NCBI GenBank assembly: GCA_964355675.1
Contig: CAYHEC010000044.1
Coordinates: 1 to 23,108 of the forward strand
Source: CAMBDS01 sp964355675
GTDB taxonomy: Bacteria; Electryoneota; AABM5-125-24; Hatepunaeales; Hatepunaeaceae
Length of the DNA: 23,108 nt
Reading direction: 5' to 3'
Shown here: positions 23,054 through 23,108 of the stretch, piece by piece
Layout of the letters: each line of letters starts with the position of its first letter
Numbering within the stretch: the stretch's first letter is position 1
Program-made: the position numbers and the translations under genes
The notes under the pieces: model-generated
Told to the model about the DNA's origin: nothing
The model's database searches: none
Seen by the model: only the letters and a program-made list of their open reading frames with translations

Positions 23054-23108
23054 TCGGAATGTCCCATTTTAAGGAAGTGAACTATTTTCGGGACATGTGA
23101 AAATAATT
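23054..23108. mobile_element. Possible end of an insertion sequence
   Basis: Similarity to the left-end paralogue stops after AAAACTAT at 23053. The next bases are AT-rich and noncoding in the gene frame, with inverted TGTCCC (23060-23065) and GGGACA (23090-23095). Loss of homology plus inverted repeats suggests a transposon terminus, but no transposase is in view and I cannot name a family. Confidence 0.35.

Overview
This looks like a chromosomal segment from an uncultured bacterium of the FCB superphylum type (Zixibacteria, Latescibacteria, KSB1 or similar). The evidence is indirect. Three secreted proteins end in a type IX-like C-terminal sorting domain with a PNPF core. Shine-Dalgarno sites are weak or of an AAGGAAC type. 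Short palindromic repeats are abundant. No rRNA, tRNA, CRISPR array or complete transposase is visible, so the phylum cannot be fixed from this window.

Layout from left to right. Positions 1-1588 (minus) hold the 5' part of a secreted repeat/Ig-like protein that runs off the left edge. Positions 1590-2383 are almost entirely palindromic repeats, including a ten-copy array with 36/41-bp periods. Positions 2384-2869 (minus) encode a stand-alone cyclic-nucleotide-binding domain protein. About 285 bp upstream of it lies an exact sigma-54 promoter (TGGCAC-N5-TTGC), and next comes a sigma-54 activator with an N-terminal cNMP-like domain (3474-5045). Positions 5313-10956 (minus) form the most interesting unit, a compact operon. 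Its order is an unknown 222-aa protein, a membrane-anchored TPR-CHAT protease with intact His/Cys, an ECF-like sigma factor, a possible small ORF, and a membrane anti-sigma factor (HxxxCxxC, one TM segment, extracytoplasmic TPR domain). Divergent from it (11213-13468, plus) is a lipoprotein gluzincin protease with a fungalysin/thermolysin-type propeptide. Positions 13607-16236 (minus) are two overlapping secreted genes, one of them a GH26-like glycosidase. Positions 16675-21063 (minus) encode a very large soluble-adenylyl-cyclase-like protein (two cyclase domains, AAA/NTPase, many TPRs). The right end (21206-23053, minus) is a sorting-domain protein paralogous to the left-end gene, and its 5' end is cut by what looks like a mobile-element end.

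How the genes may work together is inference. The CHAT protease and the anti-sigma TPR domain are predicted on the same, outer side of the membrane. This suggests a proteolysis-released sigma switch similar in logic to DegS/RseA and to CRISPR-linked TPR-CHAT/sigma modules, but without CRISPR. The cyclase, the cNMP-binding proteins and the sigma-54 promoter suggest a second cyclic-nucleotide/sigma-54 layer beside it. Palindromic repeats also sit inside coding sequence, in frame, in the cyclase and in a secreted protein.
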